64,000 nt of DNA from Candidatus Borrarchaeum yapensis. Its GTDB lineage: Archaea > Asgardarchaeota > Sifarchaeia > Borrarchaeales > Borrarchaeaceae. The notes under the pieces were generated by a model, which saw nothing but the letters and a program-made list of their open reading frames with translations, was not told where the DNA came from and did no database searches. The position numbers were made by a program, and so were the translations under genes. The stretch is from positions 1 through 64,000 of the forward strand of contig JAEOSF010000010.1 of NCBI GenBank assembly GCA_016840515.1, given 5' to 3'. Below are positions 26,006-35,376 of this stretch, one piece after another; position 1 is the first letter of the stretch, and each line of letters starts with the position of its first letter.

Positions 26006-26863
26006 TCAGTGCTCAGTGGAATGATGTTCCCATATCAAATCAAAGAAAAGTTTTAATGCCTGTACCAGATTCGTATTTTCCGAAATAGCAGCCTCGCGCA
26101 TAAAAAGAGGAATTCCAATCTCTTCAGCTAGAAAGATTGTAGTACCTTCATTGTTTGGATCGATTAAGGTTCCTCGCAGGGGAACCGAATAGGCGAATCT
26201 GATAGTAATATTATCCTCAAACCTCGAGAGGAGCAGTGCTATAATGCTTTGTTGGATTGCTTGAGATTCATCATTCAGTTTATTCGGATCTAATAATAAG
26301 ATTTTTACTTGAACTCCTTTTTCGATCTTCTTTGCCAAATCATCAATAATTTTAGGTAGATATTCTAGCACTTTAGAGATGATATAGATTTCTTTTTTTG
26401 CCCTTCTAATAGCAGACACAGTTTCCGTTTCTGATGCCCGCCCAATTTTGACTATTCGCAACAGTTTCTGACGTTTTTCAATTAATCCCTTTTCATAAAT
26501 GGGTGTCAAGGTTTTTGTGAAATCTTTTACTATCTTTCTTAGTTCTTTCATGTCTTTGTCAAATGTTTTCTGCCTGTATTCAAGCAGATTATCCATTATG
26601 CGCTTAGGTGACAATGCAGTATATGCAACAGGACGACCTGTTCGTTCTTGGATGATACCAATAGTAGCAAGCTCGTTGAGAGTTTCATAGATTTTTGTGC
26701 TTGGAATTCCGGTGATCTCTTTTAGTTGACTAGCTGTCCCCTCTCCCATCAAAATAAGATAACTTAGAAGGTTTGCCTGATATTCTGTAAAGCCTAAACC
26801 TAATAGCCATTTTTTAGCTTTTTCTGTCTCTGCTTCATATTCTTCAAGAGACATCAACTTCAC
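26006..26863 (-). CDS. TrmB-family transcriptional regulator
   Basis: 285 residues. N-terminal winged HTH (GLTEYQANLLSYLILMGEGT-like, residues 25-95) with SQLKEITGIPSTKIYETLNE, then a coiled linker (FDKDMKELRKIVKDFTKTL) and a C-terminal PLD-like effector domain (LRIVKIGRASETETVSAIRR). TrmB proteins repress or activate sugar and membrane-lipid genes in response to small ligands. It is divergent from the phosphodiesterase/SQD1 operon across 124 bases, which is its most likely target and its own promoter. Confidence 0.88.
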   Translation of the reverse strand: MKLMSLEEYEAETEKAKKWLLGLGFTEYQANLLSYLILMGEGTASQLKEITGIPSTKIYETLNELATIGIIQERTGRPVAYTALSPKRIMDNLLEYRQKTFDKDMKELRKIVKDFTKTLTPIYEKGLIEKRQKLLRIVKIGRASETETVSAIRRAKKEIYIISKVLEYLPKIIDDLAKKIEKGVQVKILLLDPNKLNDESQAIQQSIIALLLSRFEDNITIRFAYSVPLRGTLIDPNNEGTTIFLAEEIGIPLFMREAAISENTNLVQALKLFFDLIWEHHSTEH

Positions 26864-26987
26864 CTTAACTTTACCTTTGTTGTTTATGTTGTTTATTTAC
26901 TTTATTATAGAGTAACTTTTATATTTCAATTGAACTTTAATGAAAAGTAATATTATGATTATTTGATTATTTTATGGTGACAACTTC

Positions 26988-28244
26988 ATGGAGAAAAAGC
27001 GAACAGCTATAATCGGCATTGATGGAGTTCCTTTCAGGTTGATGGAAGATCTATCGGATAGAGGCATAATGCCGAATTTTAAAGATCTTCGAAAGAACGG
27101 AACTTTCCGTAAAATGCAGAGTTCTATTCCAGAACTCTCATCAGTGTCTTGGAGTTCTATCATAACTGGAAATAATCCTGGAACACATGGGATTTTCGGG
27201 TTTACTGATTTCATCAAAGGAACATATTCTCTGCGTTTTCCTAATTTTAAGAACCTAAAATCCAAAGCTTTTTGGCAAAGAGATTCTAGAAAATACATTA
27301 TCATTAATGTTCCAAGTACATATCCTGCACAGGAAATAAATGGTTTTTTAGTATCTGGATTTGTCGCATTAGATTTGGAGAAGGCTGTTTATCCGTCAAA
27401 ATTTGTTAGTATCTTAAAGAAATTGGGTTATAGAATAGATGTTGATGCGCAAAAGGGTCATGAATCCAAGCAACTGTTTCTTAAGGATTTATTTGAGACA
27501 CATAAAAACCGTATGAAGACATATCGCTATTTTTGGGATAAAGCAGGGATTGATTGGGATGTATTCATGTTTGTATTCACAGGAAGTGATCGACTTGGTC
27601 ATTTCCTATGGGATGCATATGAAGATCCAAATCATGAATGTCACTCAGAATTCTTGAGGTATTTTGAACTCATTGATGAGGAAATTGGTTACATAAAAAG
27701 CAAATTAAGAGAAGATGACGCTCTAATCATGCTATCTGATCATGGAATGGAATCTGTTACAACAAATGTAAATATCAACAGATATCTTGCAGAAGAGGGA
27801 TTTTGCTCATTAGACAAAGATCCGAAAAAAAATTATAACAATGTTAGAGAAGGTACAAAGGCATTTGCTTTGGATCCTGCAAGAATCTATTTACACAAAA
27901 AAGGCAAATTTCCTAGGGGCCATATTAAGACGGATGAGGAAGTTAAGTTAAAAGAGGAACTGATTGATTCGTTTTCAAGGCTAAAAATGAATGGGACGCC
28001 TGTTATAAAGAAAATATTTGACAAAGAAGAGATTTATCATGGTTCCTATATAGAAAAAGCCCCTGATCTCATTTTATTGCCGAATTCTGGCTTTAATCTT
28101 AAGGGTAGTGTGTTAAAGGAAGAGATATTTGACAAGGATATTTTCACTGGAAAACACACCCAAGAAGATGCATTTCTTTATGTTAGAGGCGATGCAGATC
28201 TACCAGATGATCTAAATGTAGAATATGTTATGAACTTATTGTAG
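26988..28244 (+). CDS. Type I phosphodiesterase/nucleotide pyrophosphatase family protein
   Basis: 418 residues of the alkaline phosphatase superfamily. Metal-binding Asp in IIGIDGVPF, nucleophile Ser/Thr region SSVSWSSIITG with NPGTHGIFGF, LGHFLWDA and LSDHGMES supply the ligands. Archaeal members act on sugar-nucleotides or glycans. The ATG at 26988 is near-leaderless or weakly preceded. It is three bases upstream of the SQD1-like gene, so the two are translated together and presumably share a sugar-nucleotide pathway. Confidence 0.88.
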   Translation: MEKKRTAIIGIDGVPFRLMEDLSDRGIMPNFKDLRKNGTFRKMQSSIPELSSVSWSSIITGNNPGTHGIFGFTDFIKGTYSLRFPNFKNLKSKAFWQRDSRKYIIINVPSTYPAQEINGFLVSGFVALDLEKAVYPSKFVSILKKLGYRIDVDAQKGHESKQLFLKDLFETHKNRMKTYRYFWDKAGIDWDVFMFVFTGSDRLGHFLWDAYEDPNHECHSEFLRYFELIDEEIGYIKSKLREDDALIMLSDHGMESVTTNVNINRYLAEEGFCSLDKDPKKNYNNVREGTKAFALDPARIYLHKKGKFPRGHIKTDEEVKLKEELIDSFSRLKMNGTPVIKKIFDKEEIYHGSYIEKAPDLILLPNSGFNLKGSVLKEEIFDKDIFTGKHTQEDAFLYVRGDADLPDDLNVEYVMNLL

Positions 28245-28247
28245 GAT

Positions 28248-29825
28248 GTGTTGAAAATTAAAGCGTATAATGACAATAAAACATGCTGGAACTGCCCAGC
28301 AGCAATGTTCAAAGGTAACGTTGATTTTAGAGCATGTGGACAATCTATGGAGAAAATAAAAGAATTAAAGGACCCCGATTACGTTATTGTGGTCGAATGT
28401 TCTCGAAGACCTGAATTGGGACACTTTGAACCGACAATTACTTTCGAGCAATGTCCAGAATGGTCTTATCGAGAAGAACTAAATTGTCATCTTTTAAAAA
28501 ACATGCGTGTTATGATTTTAGGAATCGATGGGTATTTAGGATGGACATTAGCACTTAGGCTGGGAAGATTAGGATGCAAAGTAAGTGGTATTGATAATTA
28601 TTTCCGAAGAGACTGTGTAGAAGAGAAAGGTGCACTTTCGATTGTTCCTATTGCGCCAATAGATGAACGCCTCCAGACTGCCCAAGAAGTACTTGGGATT
28701 GAAATCACGTTTCGGGAGATTGATATCTTAGATCGTCAAAAACTGGGTGAATTCCTAGAAGAAATGAAACCAGAAGCGATCGTTCACTATGCAGAATGTC
28801 CAAGTGCACCATATAGTATGGTAGATTGTGATCATGCTATTAAGGTTCAATATAATAATGTTATTGGTACGCTTGGTCTGCTTTTTTTGATGAAGGAGAT
28901 AGTTCCGGAAACGTCTTTAATCAAACTTGGTACCCTTGGCGAATATGGTTCACCTTTGACTGGAAGACCGCTCTTTGAAGGTATCTTCCCTGCTGATGCT
29001 GTATTGAAATACGGAAACCGAGAATGGAGTCTTGGCGGCGAATTAACTCCTCGAGATCCGGTTTCGCTTTACCACGTATCAAAAGTCCAAGACACTTTCA
29101 ATGTTTATGAAGCATGCAAATATTGGTGGCTACGATCTTATGATGTGATGCAGGGAGTTATATATGGAGTCCATACGGACGAAGTGGCTGCAAATCCTCG
29201 ACTTCGAACTCGCTTAGACGCTGATGAATGGTTTGGGACCGTGACGAATAGATTTGTGATTCAGGCGATACTCGGACTTCCATTAACGGTATATGGACAA
29301 GGCGAACAAATTCGAGGATTTATTGCGCTTGATGATGCAATGCAATGTATGGTTCGGTTGATTGCTAGTCCACCTGAACCAGGACAATATGATGTAGTTA
29401 ATCAAGTATCTGGACTCTTTAAAATCAGGAAATTGGCAGACACTGTTGCAAAAGTTGGAAATGAAAAATTTGGATTGAATGTTAAAATTCAGAGAGTAGA
29501 AAACCCACGTGTCGAAGCAGATTTTCATCCCTTTGAAGTCATTTCTAAAAAACTTCCCAAGACATTTGGCTTTGAACCAAAATTGAGCCTCGAAGAAGAG
29601 ATTACAAATATGTTTGCTCTTTTAACTCAACCTCACATCAAAAAACGAATTGAAGAGACAGCTCACGTGTTTTGGCCAGTAACTCGGTGGGATGGTGAGA
29701 AACGAGAGTCAGAAGTAATTGAAGTCTATGCGCCAGGCACGAAGCAAAATGGGGGTTTCCAACCACAACTTGACACAGGGAAAGAACTCGTGGTAAAAGA
29801 GACTCAAAAAAGAGTCAAACAGTGA
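28248..29825 (+). CDS. SQD1-like UDP-sulfoquinovose synthase with N-terminal Cys domain
   Basis: 525 residues. From residue 86 it is a short-chain epimerase: Rossmann GIDGYLGW, TLGEYGSP and YHVSKVQDTFN (catalytic Tyr-x3-Lys), with the long SQD1-type body. Plant SQD1 and archaeal Agl3 convert UDP-glucose and sulfite to UDP-sulfoquinovose, used in glycans and lipids. Residues 1-85 are an unusual extension with six cysteines (13, 16, 30, 51, 69, 80; CWNC start), possibly an iron or zinc site or a sulfite-handling domain. Starts GTG 28248 or TTG 28251. Thioredoxin follows 31 bases downstream. Confidence 0.82.
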   Translation: MLKIKAYNDNKTCWNCPAAMFKGNVDFRACGQSMEKIKELKDPDYVIVVECSRRPELGHFEPTITFEQCPEWSYREELNCHLLKNMRVMILGIDGYLGWTLALRLGRLGCKVSGIDNYFRRDCVEEKGALSIVPIAPIDERLQTAQEVLGIEITFREIDILDRQKLGEFLEEMKPEAIVHYAECPSAPYSMVDCDHAIKVQYNNVIGTLGLLFLMKEIVPETSLIKLGTLGEYGSPLTGRPLFEGIFPADAVLKYGNREWSLGGELTPRDPVSLYHVSKVQDTFNVYEACKYWWLRSYDVMQGVIYGVHTDEVAANPRLRTRLDADEWFGTVTNRFVIQAILGLPLTVYGQGEQIRGFIALDDAMQCMVRLIASPPEPGQYDVVNQVSGLFKIRKLADTVAKVGNEKFGLNVKIQRVENPRVEADFHPFEVISKKLPKTFGFEPKLSLEEEITNMFALLTQPHIKKRIEETAHVFWPVTRWDGEKRESEVIEVYAPGTKQNGGFQPQLDTGKELVVKETQKRVKQ

Positions 29826-29856
29826 GATGCGAGTCTAACGGTGGTGCAGAGAATAT

Positions 29857-30168
29857 ATGGAATTTACTGCGAAGAATTTTGAAAAAGAAGTTCTTAAGTC
29901 TGATATTCTCGTTTTAGTGGATTTTTGGGCTAGTTGGTGTCCTCCCTGCAAAGTTGTCGAGCCAATCATAGAAGAATTAGCTCAGGAATATCTGGGTAAA
30001 GCAAAAATCGGTAAACTCAATGTGGACAGAAATCCTGGCCTAGGTGCAAAATATGAGATTACAGGGGTACCTACTTTTATTATTTTTAAAGATGGTAAGA
30101 TAAAAGACCGGGCTATTGCTGCAAAATCCAAAAGTGAATTAATAAAGATGATTGAAAAGTTTTTATAA
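29857..30168 (+). CDS. trxA: Thioredoxin
   Basis: 103 residues, classic size. Active site WASWCPPCK, cis-Pro in GVPTFIIFKDGK. Disulfide reductase of the cytoplasm. It follows the SQD1-like gene after 31 bases with GGTGG before the ATG, so it may be in the same message; reduction of the cysteine-rich SQD1 extension is a possible link but is inference only. Confidence 0.95.
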   Translation: MEFTAKNFEKEVLKSDILVLVDFWASWCPPCKVVEPIIEELAQEYLGKAKIGKLNVDRNPGLGAKYEITGVPTFIIFKDGKIKDRAIAAKSKSELIKMIEKFL

Positions 30169-30300
30169 AAACTCACGTAAAGTTCTTTTTTGAAATTCGG
30201 GATCTGTACGCTCAAATTGCAACCATAAAAAAAGTAATATTTGTATTATTCTAATGAATAATAGAGTCAATGTTCTTCAGATTAGATAAAGGCGAGTTAT

Positions 30301-32274
30301 TTGAGAGAATTTAAGTTAACTACAGATCTTGAACCGAAAGGCGACCAACCAAAAGCTATTCAACAACTTTTAGATGGCATAAAGAAGGAGGGACTAAAGC
30401 ATCAAACATTGCTTGGAGTTACTGGAAGCGGAAAAACATTCGCTATGGCTCAGCTTATCGAAAAAACACAGAAACCCACACTCGTTATTAGTCACAATAA
30501 GACATTAGCTGCACAGTTGTATTCTGAATTCAAGGCATTTTTTCCAGAAAATGCAGTGGAATATTTTGTTAGTTATTACGATTATTATCAGCCAGAAGCC
30601 TATATGCCTCAAACTGACACTTACGTAGCAAAAGATGCGTCAATAAACGAACGCATAGAAATGATGCGCTTATCTACAACTAGTAATTTACTCGAACGAC
30701 AAGATGTTATAGTTGTAGCTAGTGTTTCATGCATCTATTCTATTGGTGCCCCGAAGGACACCACAGGCCTTATGATCTATATCAAAAAAGGTGAGCAAAG
30801 AGACCGAGATAGTATATTAAAATCCTTTGTTGATAATCAATATGAGAGAAATGATCTGGATTTTACGAGAGGTAGATTCAGGGTACGAGGGGATGTTGTT
30901 GAAATTTTTCCCGCATATTCAGAGGATACTGCATTAAGATTAGAATGGTTTGGAGATGAAATCGAAAAGATTAGCGAGATTGATCCATTGACAGGAAAGG
31001 TAATTACAGAGAAATCAGCAGCTGTAATTTATCCAGCAAAACATTTTGTTTTCACGGAATCTAGAATCAGTCAAGCAATAAGACTTATAGAAGAAGAATT
31101 GGAAGAACGTCTCACCAAACTTAGACACGAAAATCAATTATATGCTCAGAGGCTTGAACAAAGAACACGCTATGATTTGGAAATGATAGAAGAATTGGGA
31201 TACTGTTCAGGAATTGAGAATTATTCTAGATATTTTGACGGGCGAAAACCTGGCGATAGACCATATGTCCTGTTGGATTATTTCCCTAAAGATTTTCTGA
31301 TGTTTATCGACGAAAGTCATGTAACCATTCCCCAGATAAGAGGAATGTATGGTGGGGATAAATCACGAAAAGATAACTTAATTAAGTATGGTTTTAGGCT
31401 TGAATCTGCTTATGACAATCGTCCCCTTTTCTTTAGTGAATTTGAGCAATTTCTCAATAAGAATCGAGTAATTTACGTGTCTGCAACTCCGGGTTCTTAT
31501 GAACTAAGTCACAGCGAACAAATCACCGAAATGATAGTCCGGCCTACTGGATTGATCGACCCAGAAGTGATTGTAAAACCAACCGAAAATCAAATAGATG
31601 ATCTAATTTCCCTGATAAGACAACAGGCAGAACATGGAGAACGTACATTAGTAACAACATTAACAAAGCGAATGGCTGAAGATCTAACTGATTATCTATT
31701 GAACGTTGGGCTCAGGGTACGGTATCTTCACAGTGATATTGAAACGTTAGAACGCGTGGAAATTTTAAGAGATCTGCGTCTAGGAAAGTTTGACACGCTT
31801 ATTGGCATCAACTTACTGCGAGAAGGGTTAGATCTTCCCGAAGTCTCCCTCGTCACTATTCTCGACGCTGATAAAGAGGGTTTCTTACGTTCTGAAACAA
31901 GCCTAATTCAAACAATTGGGCGAGCCTCTAGAAACGTTAGTGGGCGAGTTATTCTTTATGCAGACGAGATTACTGAATCAATGAGAAGAGCGCTCGATGA
32001 AACCGAAAGAAGACGTTTTCTACAGCTAAAATATAATGAAGAACATGGAATTACACCTAAAACAATCTCTAAAAGAATTAGGGCTCCAATATCTGAAATG
32101 ACTAAAACAGAGATTGAATTAGATTCTATAATGCTTGAATCTCCTGAAGATATCAAATTCCAACTCTCACAACTCGAAACTGAAATGAAAAACGCTGCAG
32201 ATAACCTCGATTTTGAGAAGGCTGCAGTTATTCGTGACAAAATTTTCGAATTGAGAAAGCTGTTAATTCCGTGA
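30301..32274 (+). CDS. uvrB: Excinuclease ABC subunit UvrB
   Basis: 657 residues, full length. Walker A GVTGSGKT, the damage-probing beta hairpin [20 protein letters not shown], motif [11 protein letters not shown], helicase motifs V-VI ([24 protein letters not shown]) and a C-terminal UVR coiled coil ([20 protein letters not shown]) are all present. Nucleotide-excision repair with UvrA and UvrC, neither of which is in the window. TTG start. A bacterial-type enzyme that archaea acquired by transfer. Its stop is one base from the stop of the convergent cassette gene. Confidence 0.97.
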   Translation: MREFKLTTDLEPKGDQPKAIQQLLDGIKKEGLKHQTLLGVTGSGKTFAMAQLIEKTQKPTLVISHNKTLAAQLYSEFKAFFPENAVEYFVSYYDYYQPEAYMPQTDTYVAKDASINERIEMMRLSTTSNLLERQDVIVVASVSCIYSIGAPKDTTGLMIYIKKGEQRDRDSILKSFVDNQYERNDLDFTRGRFRVRGDVVEIFPAYSEDTALRLEWFGDEIEKISEIDPLTGKVITEKSAAVIYPAKHFVFTESRISQAIRLIEEELEERLTKLRHENQLYAQRLEQRTRYDLEMIEELGYCSGIENYSRYFDGRKPGDRPYVLLDYFPKDFLMFIDESHVTIPQIRGMYGGDKSRKDNLIKYGFRLESAYDNRPLFFSEFEQFLNKNRVIYVSATPGSYELSHSEQITEMIVRPTGLIDPEVIVKPTENQIDDLISLIRQQAEHGERTLVTTLTKRMAEDLTDYLLNVGLRVRYLHSDIETLERVEILRDLRLGKFDTLIGINLLREGLDLPEVSLVTILDADKEGFLRSETSLIQTIGRASRNVSGRVILYADEITESMRRALDETERRRFLQLKYNEEHGITPKTISKRIRAPISEMTKTEIELDSIMLESPEDIKFQLSQLETEMKNAADNLDFEKAAVIRDKIFELRKLLIP

Positions 32275-32275
32275 T

Positions 32276-33010
32276 CTAACTCTCAACCTCTATTATCTGG
32301 AACATATCTTCTGGGAGTTCTAATCTTGCAATTTCCCCCCATCGATTAACCATTTCAATGCCTAGTTTTCGTGATGTTTCGAGAGCTTCGATCTTGTTAA
32401 CTCGGTAAAAACCAGTTTTGATGTGATCAAAGAATGTCTGATATATCTTTTTCAAATCATTTTCCTTGATCTCTTGAAGGTCTTCATCTTGAAAAGTCGT
32501 TGCAATTAGACTGTTTGTCTTATCTAAAAATACAAATTTTTCATATAGAGGATCCACGTTTCTTAAGTTATGCAAAATCTTGCTCAAGATTGGATTAACT
32601 CTTTTGCTAGCTAGAAACGTAATTAATGTTGAATTCACTCTTTTATTTGCTGGAATGTTTCTCGTTTTAAATTGGAAGATATATTCGTTAATGAGCCACT
32701 CGTAGAATGATTTAATTTCTTTCTTCAACTTTAACTCTTCCGCAAAACCTGACATTTTCCCCTTTTTCATAAATTCTATAGAAATACCATCCGTAAAAAT
32801 TACTTTTGAGCCTTCCGTTCCTCTGTGGGCGAGATCCTCATCAAAATAAGAAAGTACTGCGTGAATTTCTTTATTATCAGCACTCTTATGAAGGAATATC
32901 CCGGAATATAGATCGCTACTCTTGCGTAGAAGTTGTTCTTTTGTAAAGCAATATGAAATGTTTTTCTTGCATATTTCACAATAATCAATAAATGCATGTT
33001 CCTTAGACAT
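32276..33010 (-). CDS. GTPase-cassette partner protein A (CxxC N-terminus), unrecognised
   Basis: 244 residues. N-terminal IDYCEICKKNISYCF (Cys11, Cys14) suggests half of a zinc site, followed by LYSGIFLHKS, HAVLSYFDEDLAHRGTEGSK and a helical C-terminal half (YEWLINEYIFQFKTRN and TSRKLGIEMVNRWGEIARLE). It is paralogous to the gene at 33856-34536. Its ATG overlaps the last eight bases of the upstream GTPase gene, so the two are made in a coupled way. No family is recognised; it is probably the effector, GAP or GEF of the GTPase. Confidence 0.7.
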   Translation of the reverse strand: MSKEHAFIDYCEICKKNISYCFTKEQLLRKSSDLYSGIFLHKSADNKEIHAVLSYFDEDLAHRGTEGSKVIFTDGISIEFMKKGKMSGFAEELKLKKEIKSFYEWLINEYIFQFKTRNIPANKRVNSTLITFLASKRVNPILSKILHNLRNVDPLYEKFVFLDKTNSLIATTFQDEDLQEIKENDLKKIYQTFFDHIKTGFYRVNKIEALETSRKLGIEMVNRWGEIARLELPEDMFQIIEVES

Positions 33011-33566
33011 TTAGTTGTATCACCCTAGCGTAAAGTAAATCAGAAAGAGCAGCAAATACGATTTCTATATTTTCACCGGTTTTAGAACTTGTTTTAAAAA
33101 AAATCTCAGGCGGTAATTCGTTTTTTTTCAAAAAGTCTTCGATCTTTACATCAGTCACCGCCTCTCTGCCAGCTTCCCTAAGTTTATCCGCCTTTGTGCC
33201 AATCACTAAAACTATTGGATTCCCATTGGTGTTCTTATAGACCAAATCAAACCAATCACTCAGATTCACTAATGTTGAATTTCGTGTAAGATCAAAGGCA
33301 AATATGACTGCATGAGCCCCGTGGCAATAACTGGGTAAGATGAATCGAAATCGTGATTCCCCCCCGAAATCCCATATCTGAAGTTTAATGATAATATCTG
33401 CTTCTACTTTATTATGGAAAGAATAAAATCCTGCACCAATCGTGATTTTTGTATCTTTGTCATATTTGTTTGTTGCATATCTATTTATGAACGTCGTTTT
33501 CCCGACGCCACCTTCCCCCACCACGATCACTTTGAAGATATAGCTTGATTTTGACGAATCCATCAC
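33003..33566 (-). CDS. Divergent small GTPase A (DFGGE/TKAD type)
   Basis: 187 residues. G1 GEGGVGKT (17-24), G2 Thr42 in KITIGAGFY, G3 WDFGGE (Asp66-Glu70), G4 TKAD (124-127), G5 SSKTG. Relative to Ras, the DxxGQ Gln61 is Glu70 and the NKxD Asn is Thr, as in some Arf/Rag-like proteins, so hydrolysis chemistry and nucleotide specificity may differ. No lipidation Cys at the C-terminus (ends VIQLNV). First gene of the cassette, followed with an eight-base overlap by its partner. An upstream element near 33659 resembles that of the second cassette. Confidence 0.85.
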   Translation of the reverse strand: MMDSSKSSYIFKVIVVGEGGVGKTTFINRYATNKYDKDTKITIGAGFYSFHNKVEADIIIKLQIWDFGGESRFRFILPSYCHGAHAVIFAFDLTRNSTLVNLSDWFDLVYKNTNGNPIVLVIGTKADKLREAGREAVTDVKIEDFLKKNELPPEIFFKTSSKTGENIEIVFAALSDLLYARVIQLNV

Positions 33567-33658
33567 AAATCGACCATTTTGATACTTAGTACAATCACTT
33601 CATTCTAATACTAAAATATTTGGTTAATTTCAAATCGCGTTTTCAACCTTTTTATTAA

Positions 33659-33682
33659 TTCAGGTAAATCTCCACTAGGTAT
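33659..33682 (+). promoter_or_regulatory. Repeated upstream motif, copy 1
   Basis: TTCAGGTAAATCTCCACTAG begins 93 bases before the start of GTPase A. It matches the two copies before GTPase B in the TTCAGGTAAA part and in CTCC. Copies only near these cassettes suggest an operator or a remnant of the duplicated promoter. Confidence 0.4.
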
Positions 33683-33805
33683 TAAAATGATAAAATTAGA
33701 GACATTTCTATTTGTGGAAAGCATTTAAGGGCATTAACTAAAAAATATGAATATCAAAAAAATGGGATCTCTAGAAGCTTTTAGTTGCAAAACTTACAGA
33801 CAACT

Positions 33806-33845
33806 AAGCAAGAAAGCACCACAGCTTCAGCGTGAGGTAGTTCAC
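33806..33845 (+). mobile_element. IS605-like end hairpin relic
   Basis: AAGAAAGCACCACAGCTTCA, GCGTGAGG and TAGTTCAC: a stem (CACCACAGCT with AGCGTGAGG, imperfect) between a GCAAGAAAGC lead and a TTCAC end, matching the TnpB omega RNA 3' end at 46943-46980 (GAAGCAGGAAGCCTC...CACGAGGAACTCAC). It lies 11 bases beyond the stop of partner B (33856). Confidence 0.55.
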
Positions 33846-33855
33846 AATACCGCAG

Positions 33856-34536
33856 CTAATGAGTTTCTAAGATTTGGAGTACATCTTCAGAGAGCCCTAA
33901 TTTTACAATTTCTCTCCATTGTGTAATGACTTTGAGCCCAATTTTCCTTGATGCATCAAGAGCATCATTCTCGTTCTCATCCTTAAAATATTCGATAATC
34001 TGCTCAAAGATAGTCTGAAAGGCTTCTTTGAGTTCGTCATAAGAGATTTTACTGACGTCCCTTTTTTGCGAATCGAACGTAATCTTGTCAGAAACTATCA
34101 TAAACGGTTCGTATAATTCAGATTGAGTTTTTAAATCGGCTAAAATCTTATTTATTGTAGGCTCAACTCTTCTTCTTGCTAATAACCTCATATTTTTAAA
34201 ACTGGTAATGTATTCGTTGATTAACCATTCGTAGAAGAGTTTGCTTTCTAGCTTATTTACTTCGTCATCTAGATGTTTTTTATCGTTCTTTTTCAGAGGT
34301 TCTAGTGAAACACCGTTTGTTAGAATTACTTTTGACCCCTCTCCTCCTCTATTGGCAAGATTAGTGTCGAAGTAAGCAAGCATAGCATGAACTTCTTGGT
34401 TATTTTTACTCTTATGTAAAAATATTCCTGAATATAGACCGCCGCCTTTTTTTTCTAGCATATCTTTTTTAAAATGATGTGTAACTGAAATACCACATTT
34501 CTCACAGTATTCTATAAAAGAATGATCGTCAGCCAT
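33856..34536 (-). CDS. GTPase-cassette partner protein B (CxxC N-terminus), unrecognised
   Basis: 226 residues, paralogue of the 32276-33010 product. Shared landmarks: FIEYCEKCG (Cys11, Cys14), LYSGIFLHKS, HAMLAYFDTNLANRGGEGSK, FYEWLINEYITSFK and SRKIGLKVITQWREIVKLGL. Its ATG overlaps the GTPase B stop by one base (TAATG). The conserved LYSGIFLHKS-HAxLxYFD block is probably the core of a new domain. Function unknown; coupled expression argues for a complex with the GTPase. Confidence 0.7.
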   Translation of the reverse strand: MADDHSFIEYCEKCGISVTHHFKKDMLEKKGGGLYSGIFLHKSKNNQEVHAMLAYFDTNLANRGGEGSKVILTNGVSLEPLKKNDKKHLDDEVNKLESKLFYEWLINEYITSFKNMRLLARRRVEPTINKILADLKTQSELYEPFMIVSDKITFDSQKRDVSKISYDELKEAFQTIFEQIIEYFKDENENDALDASRKIGLKVITQWREIVKLGLSEDVLQILETH

Positions 34537-35099
34537 TATTTTTTCACCTTTTTGTAGAGTAAATTGGACATTTCGGAAAATACGTCTTTGACATTTTGAC
34601 CTGTTTTTGAACTCGTCTTAAAAAACAAATTTGACAAAAAATTGTGTGTTTTCATGAATTCTTCAATCTGTTCTTCTTTGATTGCCTCAATACCATTGTC
34701 TTCGATTTGATCTGCTTTTGTACCGATGAGTATAAATATTGGGCTATTTTCAGTATTTTCTTTAATTAAATCAAGCCATTCTGAGAGATTCCATAATGTT
34801 GAAGCTCTTGAAAGGTCAAAAGCAAATATGACCCCATGAGCACCGTGGCAATAACTAGGCAAAATAAATCGGAAACGCTTTTCTCCGCCAAAATCCCATA
34901 CCTGAAGCTTTACGGAAGTATCTCCGCCATTTACGTTATTTTCAAAGGAATGAAAAGAGGCTCCGATTGTAATTCTCGTATCTTCAGAAAAACTGTTTGT
35001 AGCAAATCGGTTAATGAATGTTGTTTTCCCGATGCCACCTTCTCCAACAACAACCACTTTAAATAAATAATTATAACTCACCTGATTATGAGCTACCAA
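34536..35099 (-). CDS. Divergent small GTPase B (DFGGE/TKAD type)
   Basis: 187 residues, closely similar to GTPase A: G1 GEGGIGKT (19-26), G2 in RITIGASFH, G3 WDFGGE (Asp69-Glu73), G4 TKAD (127-130), SSKTG. Gln61 is again Glu. A conserved RFILPSYCHGAHGVIFAFDL segment after switch II is shared by both GTPases and could be the partner-binding face. C-terminus KKVKK is basic and could contact membrane. Divergent from an eight-helix membrane protein gene across 277 bases that carry two copies of a repeated motif. Confidence 0.87.
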   Translation of the reverse strand: MVAHNQVSYNYLFKVVVVGEGGIGKTTFINRFATNSFSEDTRITIGASFHSFENNVNGGDTSVKLQVWDFGGEKRFRFILPSYCHGAHGVIFAFDLSRASTLWNLSEWLDLIKENTENSPIFILIGTKADQIEDNGIEAIKEEQIEEFMKTHNFLSNLFFKTSSKTGQNVKDVFSEMSNLLYKKVKK

Positions 35100-35174
35100 T
35101 GTAAATCACCCCAATATGCGCAGTAAACTCGATAGTTTAACTTAGAAGAAAATGTTTTCTGTTCTTTTTAATAC

Positions 35175-35251
35175 TTCAGGTAAAACTTTCCGCAGTATTT
35201 TCGGTTAGATAAAACATTTGTTTAAGTTTCAGGTAAAATTCTCCGCAATAA
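35175..35251 (+). promoter_or_regulatory. Repeated upstream motif, copies 2 and 3
   Basis: TTCAGGTAAAACTTTCCGCA (35175) and TTCAGGTAAAATTCTCCGCA (35228) are near-identical 24-base direct repeats 53 bases apart in the divergent promoter between GTPase B and the membrane protein. A weaker copy lies before GTPase A at 33659. Likely binding sites for one regulator. Confidence 0.5.
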
Positions 35252-35376
35252 TTCCTTTTTAAAAGCATTCGAAGTTGTTCATGTCTCTATTTGTTGTGGA
35301 AGAAGTTTTCCACAAAATATATAAAATATTTTTGAATGGATTCTTTAAAAAAAGTTTAATTAGGGGCAAGAAAACG

